Source: Candidatus Thiovulum stygium
Lineage (GTDB): Bacteria; Campylobacterota; Campylobacteria; Campylobacterales; Thiovulaceae
Assembly (NCBI GenBank): GCA_021582295.1
Contig: CP091137.1
Span: 948,001-1,012,000 of the forward strand
Direction: 5' to 3'
DNA: 64,000 bases
Positions 15,585 to 24,304 of the stretch are shown here, in pieces. Positions within the stretch are counted from its first letter, which is position 1. The number at the start of each line of letters is the position of its first letter. The notes beneath the pieces are model-generated. The model did no database searches and had not been told where the DNA came from. It saw only the letters and a program-made list of their open reading frames with translations. The position numbers and the translations under genes are program-made.

Positions 15585-16709
15585 TTATATTATCTCTCTT
15601 TTAGCTATCTCTTCTAATAGTGTAGTTGCATAACTTCCACGAGGCAAAAAGAAATTTAGTTCAAACCAAAACTCCTCTTCACGATATTTTCCACTTAAAT
15701 CTTCTGGGAAAATCCAAGCATATCGTCGTTCGCCATCTAATTTTTCGCCAAAAGACCATAAAGGCGATTCATAAATCGAAGCATCTTTTTCAGATCTCAT
15801 AGCTCGAGAACCAACTAAAATTCCAGAAGGGACAATATCTCGTTTATAAAATCTAGCTAATTCTATATTAAAATTTGATTCTTTAGGAACTTTTTCAGTT
15901 TCATCAGTTTCATTTTTAAGAATAAAAGCTCGACCGTGAGGATAATGCATCATGACATCACCAATTAATAATTTAAACGGATGAGTTTGAGATTTTAAAA
16001 TTTCATAATGTTCAAATTTTAATGATAAAGTCTCAAAAACTTTTGGTAATTCTTTTATAGAAAAACCTTCAATTAATCTACTTAATTTGATTCTTTCAGA
16101 GAGCCATTCATTAAATAAATGGCTTTGATAAGCATTGACGAAAAGTCGTTTTTTAGATTGATCTCTTATTTCGAGACCATCTTCAACAATTTTTTTGCCA
16201 ACTTCGAAATTATCACCATCAGAACCGAATCGTTGATAACCGAAAAAATTTGGCATTCCAAACTCTTTAATTTTTTCAACAGCTCCAGAGATCATTGAAG
16301 CTGAAGTTGGATTAACTTTTTTAAGTCGAATAAAAAATCGATTGCCTTTTAAATGTCCCAATCTAATTTTATTATTATGATAAGTTCGAGATAAAATAGA
16401 TATATTTTTTTCATCGAAATTATCTAATTTAGCTTCTAGTTTTCTTGGAACCGAAATATATTGCATTGTCATGCCATTTTTATCTTTCATTCCTGCATAA
16501 CCGATATCGCGATCTTTAATGCCAAGTTTTTTTGCGATAATCGAAATCATTTCCCAAGTTGTTAAATCTCTTTTTCTAATTTTCAAGATGAGGTGTTCCC
16601 CATCGCCACTAAATTCATAAAGTGGAACTTCATCGACAACGAAATCTTTGTTATTTTGAGCAAAATGAAATTCGATTGATGAATGATTTAAAAAATATTC
16701 TCTAGCCAT
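15585..16709 (-). CDS. truD: tRNA pseudouridine(13) synthase TruD
   Basis: 374 residues. The catalytic motif GYAGMKDKNGMTMQYISVPR carries the active-site aspartate. FFGYQRFGSDGDN and the insertion (TRUD) domain with SGILVGSRAMRS are also present. It converts U13 of tRNA to pseudouridine. It lies between folP and miaB in the same operon, 32 bp after folP. Confidence 0.96.
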   Translation of the reverse strand: MAREYFLNHSSIEFHFAQNNKDFVVDEVPLYEFSGDGEHLILKIRKRDLTTWEMISIIAKKLGIKDRDIGYAGMKDKNGMTMQYISVPRKLEAKLDNFDEKNISILSRTYHNNKIRLGHLKGNRFFIRLKKVNPTSASMISGAVEKIKEFGMPNFFGYQRFGSDGDNFEVGKKIVEDGLEIRDQSKKRLFVNAYQSHLFNEWLSERIKLSRLIEGFSIKELPKVFETLSLKFEHYEILKSQTHPFKLLIGDVMMHYPHGRAFILKNETDETEKVPKESNFNIELARFYKRDIVPSGILVGSRAMRSEKDASIYESPLWSFGEKLDGERRYAWIFPEDLSGKYREEEFWFELNFFLPRGSYATTLLEEIAKREII

Positions 16710-16741
16710 TTATATTTATACCTTTATATTTATTTAATATT

Positions 16742-17905
16742 TTAATCGCCAACTTTATGAAATGCTTTCCAGATTTCAACCATTTGACGATGTTCGCGAA
16801 CATCATGAACTCGCAAAATCGAAGCACCATTTTCAAGAGCTTTTTGATGTAATGCAAGAGTTCCGGGAAGTCGTTCTTTGATTGGAGTAGGAATAATATG
16901 ATCAATAAGTGATTTGCGACTAACTCCAACAAGTAAAGGAAGTCCAAAAGTTGCAAAAGTCTTTAAACTTTGAAGCAAGGCAATATTATGATTTAAAGTC
17001 TTACCGAAACCGATACCAATGTCAAGAATCATATTATCTTCTTTAATTCCAAATCGTTTGCCTTTTTCTATCATTTCTTGAAAATAGCGATATACTTCAC
17101 GAACGACATCACTATATTCAGGATTATTTTGCATAGTTGCTGGAACACCTTGCATATGCATAATAATTACTTTTCCCCCATTTTTTGCGATAACTTTTGC
17201 AACCTCATCATTTCGCAAACCTGTAACATCATTAGCAATCGAGAAACCATGAGAAAGAGCATAATCAATAATTTTTGGAGTAAAACTATCAATACTTAGT
17301 TCAACTTTTTCATAAATTTTTTGAGCATAAAAGAGATCAATAACACCTTTAATTCGCTTAAACTCTTCATCTTCAGAAACATTTTGACTATTTGGTTGAG
17401 TTGAAACTGCTCCAATATCAATAATTTTTGCTCCATCAATAATCATTTTTTCAGCAGTTTCTAAAGATTTACTCTCTAAAAAACGACTATCTTCAAAAAA
17501 ACTATTCGAATTTATATTCATAACACCCATTAAAGTTGGATCAAAATCTTGATATTTATAAGCTTTTAAGAAATTTTTTAGCTCTTTTGCTACATCTTTT
17601 AAACCAAATGGTTGAGCAAGTTCTTTTTTTGATAATGTTTCAAGTTGCCTATATGTTGCTATTAATATAACATCTACTTTTTTTACTGAACAAGTTATAG
17701 TATCTTTTGGAACAGCAAGATCTGCACCTATCGAAAGAGCATCTTGTTTTAAGATATTTGCACCAAAAACATTTAAATCAGAAATATAAAGAAGATAAGT
17801 TTTCATTTTGCGACTCAAAATAGAATGTCCGCCTTTATCAACATTTAACTCTTTTAGAATATTTAGTGAATTTTTTTCCAATTCAGTTATATCTCGAATA
17901 AACAT
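16742..17905 (-). CDS. folP: Dihydropteroate synthase FolP with N-terminal extension
   Basis: 387 residues. Residues ~1-120 form an extension seen in epsilonproteobacterial FolP. The DHPS barrel follows with LMGVMNINSNSFFEDSRF, DIGAVSTQPNS, NDVTGLRND, DIGIGFGKTLNHN and GVSRKSLI. It condenses p-aminobenzoate with the pterin diphosphate in folate synthesis. First gene of the folP-truD-miaB operon. The family's usual TPDSF motif reads INSNSF here, so one substrate loop is altered. Confidence 0.94.
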   Translation of the reverse strand: MFIRDITELEKNSLNILKELNVDKGGHSILSRKMKTYLLYISDLNVFGANILKQDALSIGADLAVPKDTITCSVKKVDVILIATYRQLETLSKKELAQPFGLKDVAKELKNFLKAYKYQDFDPTLMGVMNINSNSFFEDSRFLESKSLETAEKMIIDGAKIIDIGAVSTQPNSQNVSEDEEFKRIKGVIDLFYAQKIYEKVELSIDSFTPKIIDYALSHGFSIANDVTGLRNDEVAKVIAKNGGKVIIMHMQGVPATMQNNPEYSDVVREVYRYFQEMIEKGKRFGIKEDNMILDIGIGFGKTLNHNIALLQSLKTFATFGLPLLVGVSRKSLIDHIIPTPIKERLPGTLALHQKALENGASILRVHDVREHRQMVEIWKAFHKVGD

Positions 17906-18019
17906 TAAATTCCTCCTATTTTTATAAATTATGCAATTTTATCGAGAAAACAAGATTATTAGATTAAATTAAGCATTTTAATTTGATATCATTATGTAAT
18001 TTTTTATTGGAGAAAAGTC

Positions 18020-18769
18020 TTGTTGTTAGAAGAACATTTTAAAGAAAGTGGTTCGTGGTTATTTAGATGGAGAAGTTATATACCTTTAGTTATGATAATT
18101 ATAGTTTTTTCTGAAATTAATAATTATAAATATATTTTTAATAGTCATACTGCTGATAGATATTTAGAAATTTTATCTCTATTGATTAGTTTTTTCGGAT
18201 TATTTATTAGAATTTTAGTCGTTGGACAAACTCCCGCTGGAACTTCTGGAAGAAATGTTAATAAGCAAATTGCTGAAAGTTTAAATACAAAAGGCTTATA
18301 TTCAATAGTAAGAAATCCTTTATATTTGGGTAATTTTTTTATAATGTTAGGCATAATATTATTTATGCATAATATTTTATTAACGATTATATATATTTTA
18401 TTTTTTACTTTATATTATGAAAGAATTATTTTCGCAGAAGAACAATTCTTAAAAAATAAATTTGGTGAAATTTATATTCAATGGGCAAAAAATACTCCAG
18501 CATTTTTTCCAAAATTTAAGAATTATCAAAAATCAGATTTAGAATTTTCTTTTAAAAATATTCTAAAAAGAGAATATAACGGTTTTTTCGCAATCATACT
18601 TGTTATGTTTGTATTTGAAATTATTGGCGATTTAGTTCAAATAAAAGATATTAATGATTTATCTATCGATCTATTTTGGCAAATTATTTTTTTAATAAGT
18701 TTAATAATATGGACTATTCTTAAATTAATTAAAAAATTTACAACTATTTTAGATGTTAATGGCAGATAG
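18020..18769 (+). CDS. Integral membrane methyltransferase, isoprenylcysteine/phospholipid methyltransferase-like
   Basis: 249 residues from a TTG start with GGAG nine bases upstream. Five or six membrane segments are present. The core carries TPAGTSGRNVNKQIAESLNT, then GLYSIVRNPLYLGNFF and YYERIIFAEEQFLKNKFGE, the RxPxY and E..(F/L)...FG..Y pattern of the ICMT/PEMT superfamily, which methylates lipids or membrane substrates with SAM. The substrate cannot be deduced. It stands between the divergent folP operon and alaS. Confidence 0.8.
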   Translation: MLLEEHFKESGSWLFRWRSYIPLVMIIIVFSEINNYKYIFNSHTADRYLEILSLLISFFGLFIRILVVGQTPAGTSGRNVNKQIAESLNTKGLYSIVRNPLYLGNFFIMLGIILFMHNILLTIIYILFFTLYYERIIFAEEQFLKNKFGEIYIQWAKNTPAFFPKFKNYQKSDLEFSFKNILKREYNGFFAIILVMFVFEIIGDLVQIKDINDLSIDLFWQIIFLISLIIWTILKLIKKFTTILDVNGR

Positions 18770-18825
18770 TTAAAAAATATCTTGTAATTCACTTTTGCGA
18801 GTGAAATTGAGCAATTCTTTTAAGC

Positions 18826-18831
18826 TATAAT
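18826..18831 (+). promoter_or_regulatory. Probable -10 of the alaS promoter
   Basis: TATAAT preceded by AAGC and a T-rich stretch, 34 bp upstream of the alaS start. Campylobacterota housekeeping promoters usually lack a clear -35. A small hairpin CACT-TTTGCG-AGTG just upstream (18791-18804) may end the preceding gene. Confidence 0.5.
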
Positions 18832-18864
18832 TTTCTTAATAACATAATAGGAAAAATAATTGCA

Positions 18865-21390
18865 ATGGATATTCGCGAAGAATTTTTAAACTTTTTTGAA
18901 AAACGAGGTCATTTGAGAATTGAAAGTTCTCCACTCGTTCCTGACGATAGCACTCTTCTTTTTAGCAATTCTGGAATGGTGCAATTTAAAAAGATTTTTA
19001 CTGGAGAATTGCCAGTTCCACAAAATCAACGAGTAACAACTGCTCAAACTTGTTTAAGAGCTGGTGGAAAACATAACGATCTTGAAAATGTCGGTTATAC
19101 CGCTCGACACCACACTTTTTTTGAAATGCTTGGTAATTTCTCATTTGGAGACTATTTTAAACGAGATGCTATTAAATATGGTTGGGAATTTGTTACTACG
19201 ATTTTAAAATTAGATAAAACCCGTTTATATATTACTGTTCATAATAGTGATGATGAAGCTTTTGAAATGTGGCAAGAACATATTTCAGCTGATCGCATAA
19301 AACGAATGGGCGATAAAGATAATTTTTGGCAAATGGGCGATACAGGACCTTGTGGACCAAGTAGCGAAATCTTTTATGATCAAGGTGCTGATAAATTTAA
19401 TTCGTCTGAAGATTATTTTGGTGGCGATGGTGATAGATTTTTAGAAATTTGGAATCTTGTTTTTATGCAATATAATCGTGAATCTGATGGAACTTTAACA
19501 CCATTGCCAAAACCTTCTATCGATACTGGAATGGGACTTGAACGAGTTACAGCAATTCGTGAAGGTGAAACTAGTAATTTTCATTCGTCGCTTTTTAAAC
19601 CTATTTTAAATAAAATTAGCGAAATCGTTGGCATCGAATATAATAAAAATTCTAAAAATAGTGGCAGTTATAGAGTCATAGCTGATCATATTAGAGCAGT
19701 AACTTTTTTATTAGCTCAAGGTGTCAGATTTGATCGTGAAGGTCGCGGTTATGTTTTAAGACGAATTTTAAGACGAGCTGTTCGACATGGCTATTTATTA
19801 GCTCTTCGCGAACCTTTTATGTATAAATTAGTTGATACTTTAATTGAAATTCTAGGCAAAAATTATAAATATCTAATTACAGAAAGTGAAAGAATTAAAA
19901 GCGAAATTGAACGAGAAGAGGCTAGATTTTTCCAAACTATTTCAGGTGGTATTGAAATTTTTGAAGATGAATTAACTCGAAGTGAGAAAATATTTTCTGG
20001 AGATATCGCTTTTAAACTTTATGACACTTTTGGTTTTCCTCTCGATTTAACAGCTGATATGTTGCGAGAAAGAAATATGAGTGTTGATGTTGAACGATTC
20101 GAAATTCTCATGAATGAACAACGAACTAGAGCTAAAGCTAATTGGCAAGGTAGTGGCGATCAATCTCAAGATGGCGATTTTAGAAAAACTTTAGAAGAAT
20201 TTGGCGAAAATAAATTTATATATAATAATTTATCGTTAAATATTGAAATTATTGCTCTGTTTGATGAAAATTTTAAACGAGTTGAATCTGCAAATAGTGG
20301 CTGGTTATATTTAAAAGAGTCCCCATTTTATGCCGAAAGTGGCGGTCAATGTGGTGATAGTGGAACTATCGGCAATGTTGAAATTCTTGATACCAAAAAA
20401 TTTTCAGGTCTAAATTTATCAAAATTTAAAGGTCTTTTAAAAGTTGGTGAAAAATTAATTGCTCAAGTTTCTCAAAATCGTTCTGAAATTGCTAAACATC
20501 ATTCCGCAACTCATCTTTTACATTCTGTTTTAAAAGAAATTTTAGGTTCAAATGTATCTCAAGCTGGAAGTTCTGTTGATAAAAATAGATTGAGATTTGA
20601 TTTTTTATTTGATCGTCAAGTTTCTCGAAATGAGTTACGAGAAATCGAAAGTCAAGTTAATCGTTATATTTCTCGTGGCATTGCTGGAAAAACTGAAATT
20701 CTTCCAATTAATGAGGCTCGAACTCGTGGAGCAACTGCACTTTTTGGTGAAAAATATGGTGATACCGTTCGAGTTGTTTCATTTGAAAATGCTTCGATTG
20801 AATTTTGCGGTGGAACTCATGTCTCGAATAGTAGTGAAATCGGTCTCTTTTTAATCGTTAAAGAGAGTGGTGTTTCTTCGGGAGTTCGACGAATTGAAGC
20901 AGTTGTTAGTGAAAGTGCTGAAAAATTTGTTCGCGAATTACGAGATGAACGAGAAATTGCTATCGAAAAAATGAAAAGTCAAAATCTCATCGGTGGCATT
21001 GAAAAACTTCAAAAGCAAATTATCGAACTTAAAGCTGAAATAAAACGAAATGTTTCTAAAAAAGAGTTAGAAATTAAAGAATATAAAAATCAAAAATATA
21101 TCGTTGGAATTTTAGAAAATGGTGATGCAAAAGAACAAATCGATGAGGTCAAAAGTCGTTTTAATTCAATTGCAATTATGCTTTTTACTGTTTCTGATGA
21201 TAAAATTTATATTTTCGCTGGAACTAAAAATACAAAAATTAATTCTGGTGATTGGGTCAAAAATGTCGCAAAAATTCTTGGCGGAAATGGTGGCGGACGA
21301 CCCAATTTCGCTCAAGCTGGTGGTAAAGATATTTCTAAATTAAATGAAGCAATCTTTTTTTCAAATAAATATATAGAAGATAGAATTTAA
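18865..21390 (+). CDS. alaS: Alanyl-tRNA synthetase AlaS
   Basis: 841 residues, standard length. The class II catalytic core starts IREEFLNFFEKRGH and contains VTTAQTCLRAGGKHNDLENV and GDTGPCGPSSEIFYD. The editing domain has the zinc/hydrolysis motifs HHSATHLLH (residues ~553) and CGGTH (~654). The C-terminal DHHA1-type domain ends near FAQAGGKD. It charges tRNA-Ala. Followed after 2 bp by a small secreted protein gene and then kdsD, likely one operon. Confidence 0.98.
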   Translation: MDIREEFLNFFEKRGHLRIESSPLVPDDSTLLFSNSGMVQFKKIFTGELPVPQNQRVTTAQTCLRAGGKHNDLENVGYTARHHTFFEMLGNFSFGDYFKRDAIKYGWEFVTTILKLDKTRLYITVHNSDDEAFEMWQEHISADRIKRMGDKDNFWQMGDTGPCGPSSEIFYDQGADKFNSSEDYFGGDGDRFLEIWNLVFMQYNRESDGTLTPLPKPSIDTGMGLERVTAIREGETSNFHSSLFKPILNKISEIVGIEYNKNSKNSGSYRVIADHIRAVTFLLAQGVRFDREGRGYVLRRILRRAVRHGYLLALREPFMYKLVDTLIEILGKNYKYLITESERIKSEIEREEARFFQTISGGIEIFEDELTRSEKIFSGDIAFKLYDTFGFPLDLTADMLRERNMSVDVERFEILMNEQRTRAKANWQGSGDQSQDGDFRKTLEEFGENKFIYNNLSLNIEIIALFDENFKRVESANSGWLYLKESPFYAESGGQCGDSGTIGNVEILDTKKFSGLNLSKFKGLLKVGEKLIAQVSQNRSEIAKHHSATHLLHSVLKEILGSNVSQAGSSVDKNRLRFDFLFDRQVSRNELREIESQVNRYISRGIAGKTEILPINEARTRGATALFGEKYGDTVRVVSFENASIEFCGGTHVSNSSEIGLFLIVKESGVSSGVRRIEAVVSESAEKFVRELRDEREIAIEKMKSQNLIGGIEKLQKQIIELKAEIKRNVSKKELEIKEYKNQKYIVGILENGDAKEQIDEVKSRFNSIAIMLFTVSDDKIYIFAGTKNTKINSGDWVKNVAKILGGNGGGRPNFAQAGGKDISKLNEAIFFSNKYIEDRI

Positions 21391-21392
21391 AC

Positions 21393-21833
21393 ATGAAAAA
21401 AATTATATTTTCAGCTAATCTTTTAACTGGTTTTATTTTTGCTGATTGGGGTCAATTTGCTCAAATAATTGAAACTGCTAAAGCTCTTGATGATGAAATG
21501 AATTTAACTAAATATTTAGGTAAAGAAAATTCAAATGCTGAAATTGAAAAATATAAAAATCTTGATAAAGAAAAAAATATTTCTGGTCAAGCTATCGATT
21601 TTTTGAAAAATCGCAATAAAGAAGCTTCAGCTCCAAAAGTTGCTAAAAGTTACGGTGATTATTTAGAAACTGCTAAAAATCTTGAAAATGATATGAATTT
21701 AAGTGGCAAAGTTTCTAAATATTTAGGTAAAGAAAATTCAAATGCCGAAATTGAAAAATATAAAAATCTCGATAAAGATTTAAATGTCTCTAATAAATTA
21801 ATTGAGATTTTTAAACATAGTCAAATAAAATAG
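21393..21833 (+). CDS. Small secreted protein with an internal duplication
   Basis: 146 residues, function unknown. A signal peptide (MKKIIFSANLLTGFIFA) precedes two near-identical segments built around KYLGKENSNAEIEKYKNLDK (residues ~39-60 and ~107-128). Each segment follows ETAK..LD/EN..MNL. The repeated, charged helical segments suggest a periplasmic coiled or adaptor-like protein. It begins 2 bp after alaS, so translation may be coupled. No family recognised. Confidence 0.8.
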   Translation: MKKIIFSANLLTGFIFADWGQFAQIIETAKALDDEMNLTKYLGKENSNAEIEKYKNLDKEKNISGQAIDFLKNRNKEASAPKVAKSYGDYLETAKNLENDMNLSGKVSKYLGKENSNAEIEKYKNLDKDLNVSNKLIEIFKHSQIK

Positions 21834-21847
21834 TTAGAAATATATAA

Positions 21848-22786
21848 ATGATAGATGTAATAAAAATTGCACAAGATGTTTTTAAAACTGAACGAGAAAG
21901 TCTAGAAACTCTTGAAAATAAGTTAGATGATAATTTCGTTAATTCTGTTGTTGCAATTGCAAATAGTAACGGTAAAGTTGTTATTGTCGGAATGGGAAAA
22001 TCTGGTTTAATTGGTCGAAAAATTTCTGCAACACTCTCATCGACTGGAACTCCTTCGATTTTTTTACATCCCGCTGAAGCATATCATGGTGATCTTGGAG
22101 TTATAGAAAAAAGAGATATTATTATATTAATCTCATATTCTGGTGAAACTGATGAGATAATAAAATTATTGCCTTTTTTCGAATGGAACAAAAATATTAC
22201 TATTGGAATAAGTGGAAATCCTAAATCGACTCTTGCCAAATATTGCAAATATCATTTATATGTCGGAGTCGAACGGGAGGCTTGTCCGTTACAACTTGCT
22301 CCAACAAGTTCAACAACGGCGACTCTTGTTATGGGTGATGCTCTTTCAGTTGCTTTAATGGAATTGCGAGGTTTTCAAGCTGAAAATTTTGCGAGATTTC
22401 ATCCTGGTGGTTCGCTTGGCAAAAGATTATTAACTCGAATAGGTGATTTAATGCGACGAGACAAATTGCCAATTTTGAAAATCGAAACAGAGATCGATGA
22501 GGTAATTCATACGATTTCTCGCGGAAAACTTGGTTTAGCAATTATAATTGAGAACGAAGAAATTTGGGGAATTATTACAGATGGTGATATTCGTCGAGCC
22601 ATGGAAAATCATCGAGATAATTTTTTTAATTTAAAAGCTAAAGATATTGCAACTCGAGAACCTAAAATAATTTCGCCAGATTTAAAAATAATAGAAGCTG
22701 AACAAATTTTTAAAGAATATAAAATAAATTCATTAATAGTTGGCAATAATAAAAAATTGCTTGGTGTTTTACAAATATATTTATAG
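21848..22786 (+). CDS. kdsD: Arabinose-5-phosphate isomerase KdsD (KpsF/GutQ family)
   Basis: 312 residues. An SIS sugar-isomerase domain (GMGKSGLIGRKISATLSSTG, HPAEAYHGDLGVI, residues ~30-190) is followed by two CBS domains (residues ~205-312). It converts ribulose-5-phosphate to arabinose-5-phosphate for KDO and lipopolysaccharide synthesis. Its last 136 bp plus 11 bp downstream are duplicated at 23895-24041 on the far side of the J-domain gene. Confidence 0.96.
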   Translation: MIDVIKIAQDVFKTERESLETLENKLDDNFVNSVVAIANSNGKVVIVGMGKSGLIGRKISATLSSTGTPSIFLHPAEAYHGDLGVIEKRDIIILISYSGETDEIIKLLPFFEWNKNITIGISGNPKSTLAKYCKYHLYVGVEREACPLQLAPTSSTTATLVMGDALSVALMELRGFQAENFARFHPGGSLGKRLLTRIGDLMRRDKLPILKIETEIDEVIHTISRGKLGLAIIIENEEIWGIITDGDIRRAMENHRDNFFNLKAKDIATREPKIISPDLKIIEAEQIFKEYKINSLIVGNNKKLLGVLQIYL

Positions 22787-22797
22787 AATGTGATAGA
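22651..22797 (+). repeat. 147-bp direct repeat, upstream copy (3' end of kdsD)
   Basis: Matches 23895-24041 with a single difference (TTGGCAA versus TTGCCAA). Begins AACTCGAGAACC and ends GAATGTGATAGA. Brackets the J-domain/DUF1566 gene. Confidence 0.95.
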
Positions 22798-22820
22798 CAA
22801 AATATATAAGGAGATAATAT

Positions 22821-23885
22821 TTGTTTAAAGATTATTATAAAATTCTTGAAGTGTCAAGATTTGCAACGGCTGACGAAATTAAAATCAGTTATCGAAATTT
22901 GGCTAAAAAATATCATCCTGATTCTAATGGTGGTATAAATAATTTTACTGAAATTATGCAAGATATAAATGAAGCATACAATACATTAAAAAATGAAGAA
23001 AAACGAAATAATTTTAATTTAATTTATGATGTTCATTTTGCCGAACAAACTTCTTCTAACTATAAAAGTAACAATAGTTCAAATCAACAAGAAAATGATT
23101 ATGAAAGAAAAGTTCAAGAAGAAGTAGAAAAACGGGAATTTGAAAGAAAAGTTCAAGAAGAAGTAGAAAAACGGGAATTTGAAAGAAAAGTTCAAGAAGA
23201 ACTTAAGAGAAGACAACATAAGGATAAATCTAATGAAAATGCAGATGTAGATGTTATTCTATTTGATAAATTATATTGGTTGGATAAATCAACTAAGTTG
23301 ATGTGGGAAGTAAAAAGTTTACAAGTAAGAGACCAAAAGTTATCTTTTAAAGAAGCTCGGATATTTATTGATAAATTAAACAGTGAAAAATATGGTGGTT
23401 TTAATAATTGGAGATTACCTTCCATGGAAGAGTTACAAGGATTACAACATCATTCTAATAATCAGAGAAATTGTGACGGAAAACTAATAAACATATGCCC
23501 TTCGTTAAGTTATGCAACTAAATCAAATTCATATTGGACAGGCGAACGATTGAGCTTAACAGATGAAGATGTCATTCTTAAATTTATAAAATTTATATTA
23601 GGAGTAGTAATATTTGTTGTAATGTTTTTAGTGATCATTCAACTAGATTCTGAACGTTTTGTAGGAGCTGTTGTTCTTCTTTTTATGTCGATAAATCATA
23701 CAGCTCAAGAAACATTTGATAACTTTATTGCTAAATATAAGCTGTTTGATTTTAGTAATCGGAATATCATCCAAGACTCTGTACATAGTCAACATTATGT
23801 TATATCTGTTAGAAATAATGATGATAATGAAATAGGGTTTTTTAAAAATATACTTAATAAGTTAAAAAACTTCATTACTAAGTAA
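22821..23885 (+). CDS. J-domain protein fused to a DUF1566 domain and membrane segment
   Basis: 354 residues from a TTG start with GGAG eleven bases upstream. Residues ~1-65 are a J domain ([20 protein letters not shown]; the HPD motif is YHPDSNGG). Residues ~90-130 are charged tandem repeats ([13 protein letters not shown], three copies). Residues ~150-235 form a DUF1566-like module ([24 protein letters not shown]). Two hydrophobic helices lie at ~258-295. The J domain would recruit DnaK; the target of the DUF1566 module is unknown. The gene is flanked by 147-bp direct repeats of the kdsD 3' end, so it looks recently inserted. Confidence 0.85.
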   Translation: MFKDYYKILEVSRFATADEIKISYRNLAKKYHPDSNGGINNFTEIMQDINEAYNTLKNEEKRNNFNLIYDVHFAEQTSSNYKSNNSSNQQENDYERKVQEEVEKREFERKVQEEVEKREFERKVQEELKRRQHKDKSNENADVDVILFDKLYWLDKSTKLMWEVKSLQVRDQKLSFKEARIFIDKLNSEKYGGFNNWRLPSMEELQGLQHHSNNQRNCDGKLINICPSLSYATKSNSYWTGERLSLTDEDVILKFIKFILGVVIFVVMFLVIIQLDSERFVGAVVLLFMSINHTAQETFDNFIAKYKLFDFSNRNIIQDSVHSQHYVISVRNNDDNEIGFFKNILNKLKNFITK

Positions 23886-23894
23886 ATTTTTAAA

Positions 23895-24041
23895 AACTCG
23901 AGAACCTAAAATAATTTCGCCAGATTTAAAAATAATAGAAGCTGAACAAATTTTTAAAGAATATAAAATAAATTCATTAATAGTTGCCAATAATAAAAAA
24001 TTGCTTGGTGTTTTACAAATATATTTATAGAATGTGATAGA
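23895..24041 (+). repeat. 147-bp direct repeat, downstream copy (kdsD 3' fragment)
   Basis: Truncated second copy of the kdsD 3' end, not preceded by the rest of kdsD. Distance between copies is 1,244 bp. It is followed by a 20-codon ORF fragment (24048-24110, MEKLKAFSTYN) that probably belonged to the gene once downstream of kdsD. Confidence 0.95.
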
Positions 24042-24304
24042 TAAATAATGGAAAAATTAAAAGCTTTCTCAACATATAATAGTTTTAATGATTTTAATAT
24101 AAAAATATAAATTAAACTTTCTTTTATCTCTCAAAACAAACGGAACAGTTTAAAAAACTATTCCGACCTCATCAAAATCAAAACTTTTTTAAAACTTAAC
24201 TTTTTAAATTTATCTATTTTTATCACGATTGCGATGAGGTTTTTGAGACTTAGCAAAAATATCTCGCAAATTATTAAAAAGTGCCTCTGTTATCTCATCT
24301 TTTA
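24042..24304. other. Intergenic region with hairpin terminator and a minus-strand ORF remnant
   Basis: CGGAA-C-AGTT-loop-AACT-A-TTCCG at 24141-24165 is a plausible terminator for the kdsD side. On the minus strand 24200-24304 reads openly as DEITEALFNNLRDIFAKSQK and more before a stop. This looks like the tail of a lost gene downstream of hsdM. Two GATGAGGT words (24166 as complement, 24233) lie here. Confidence 0.45.
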
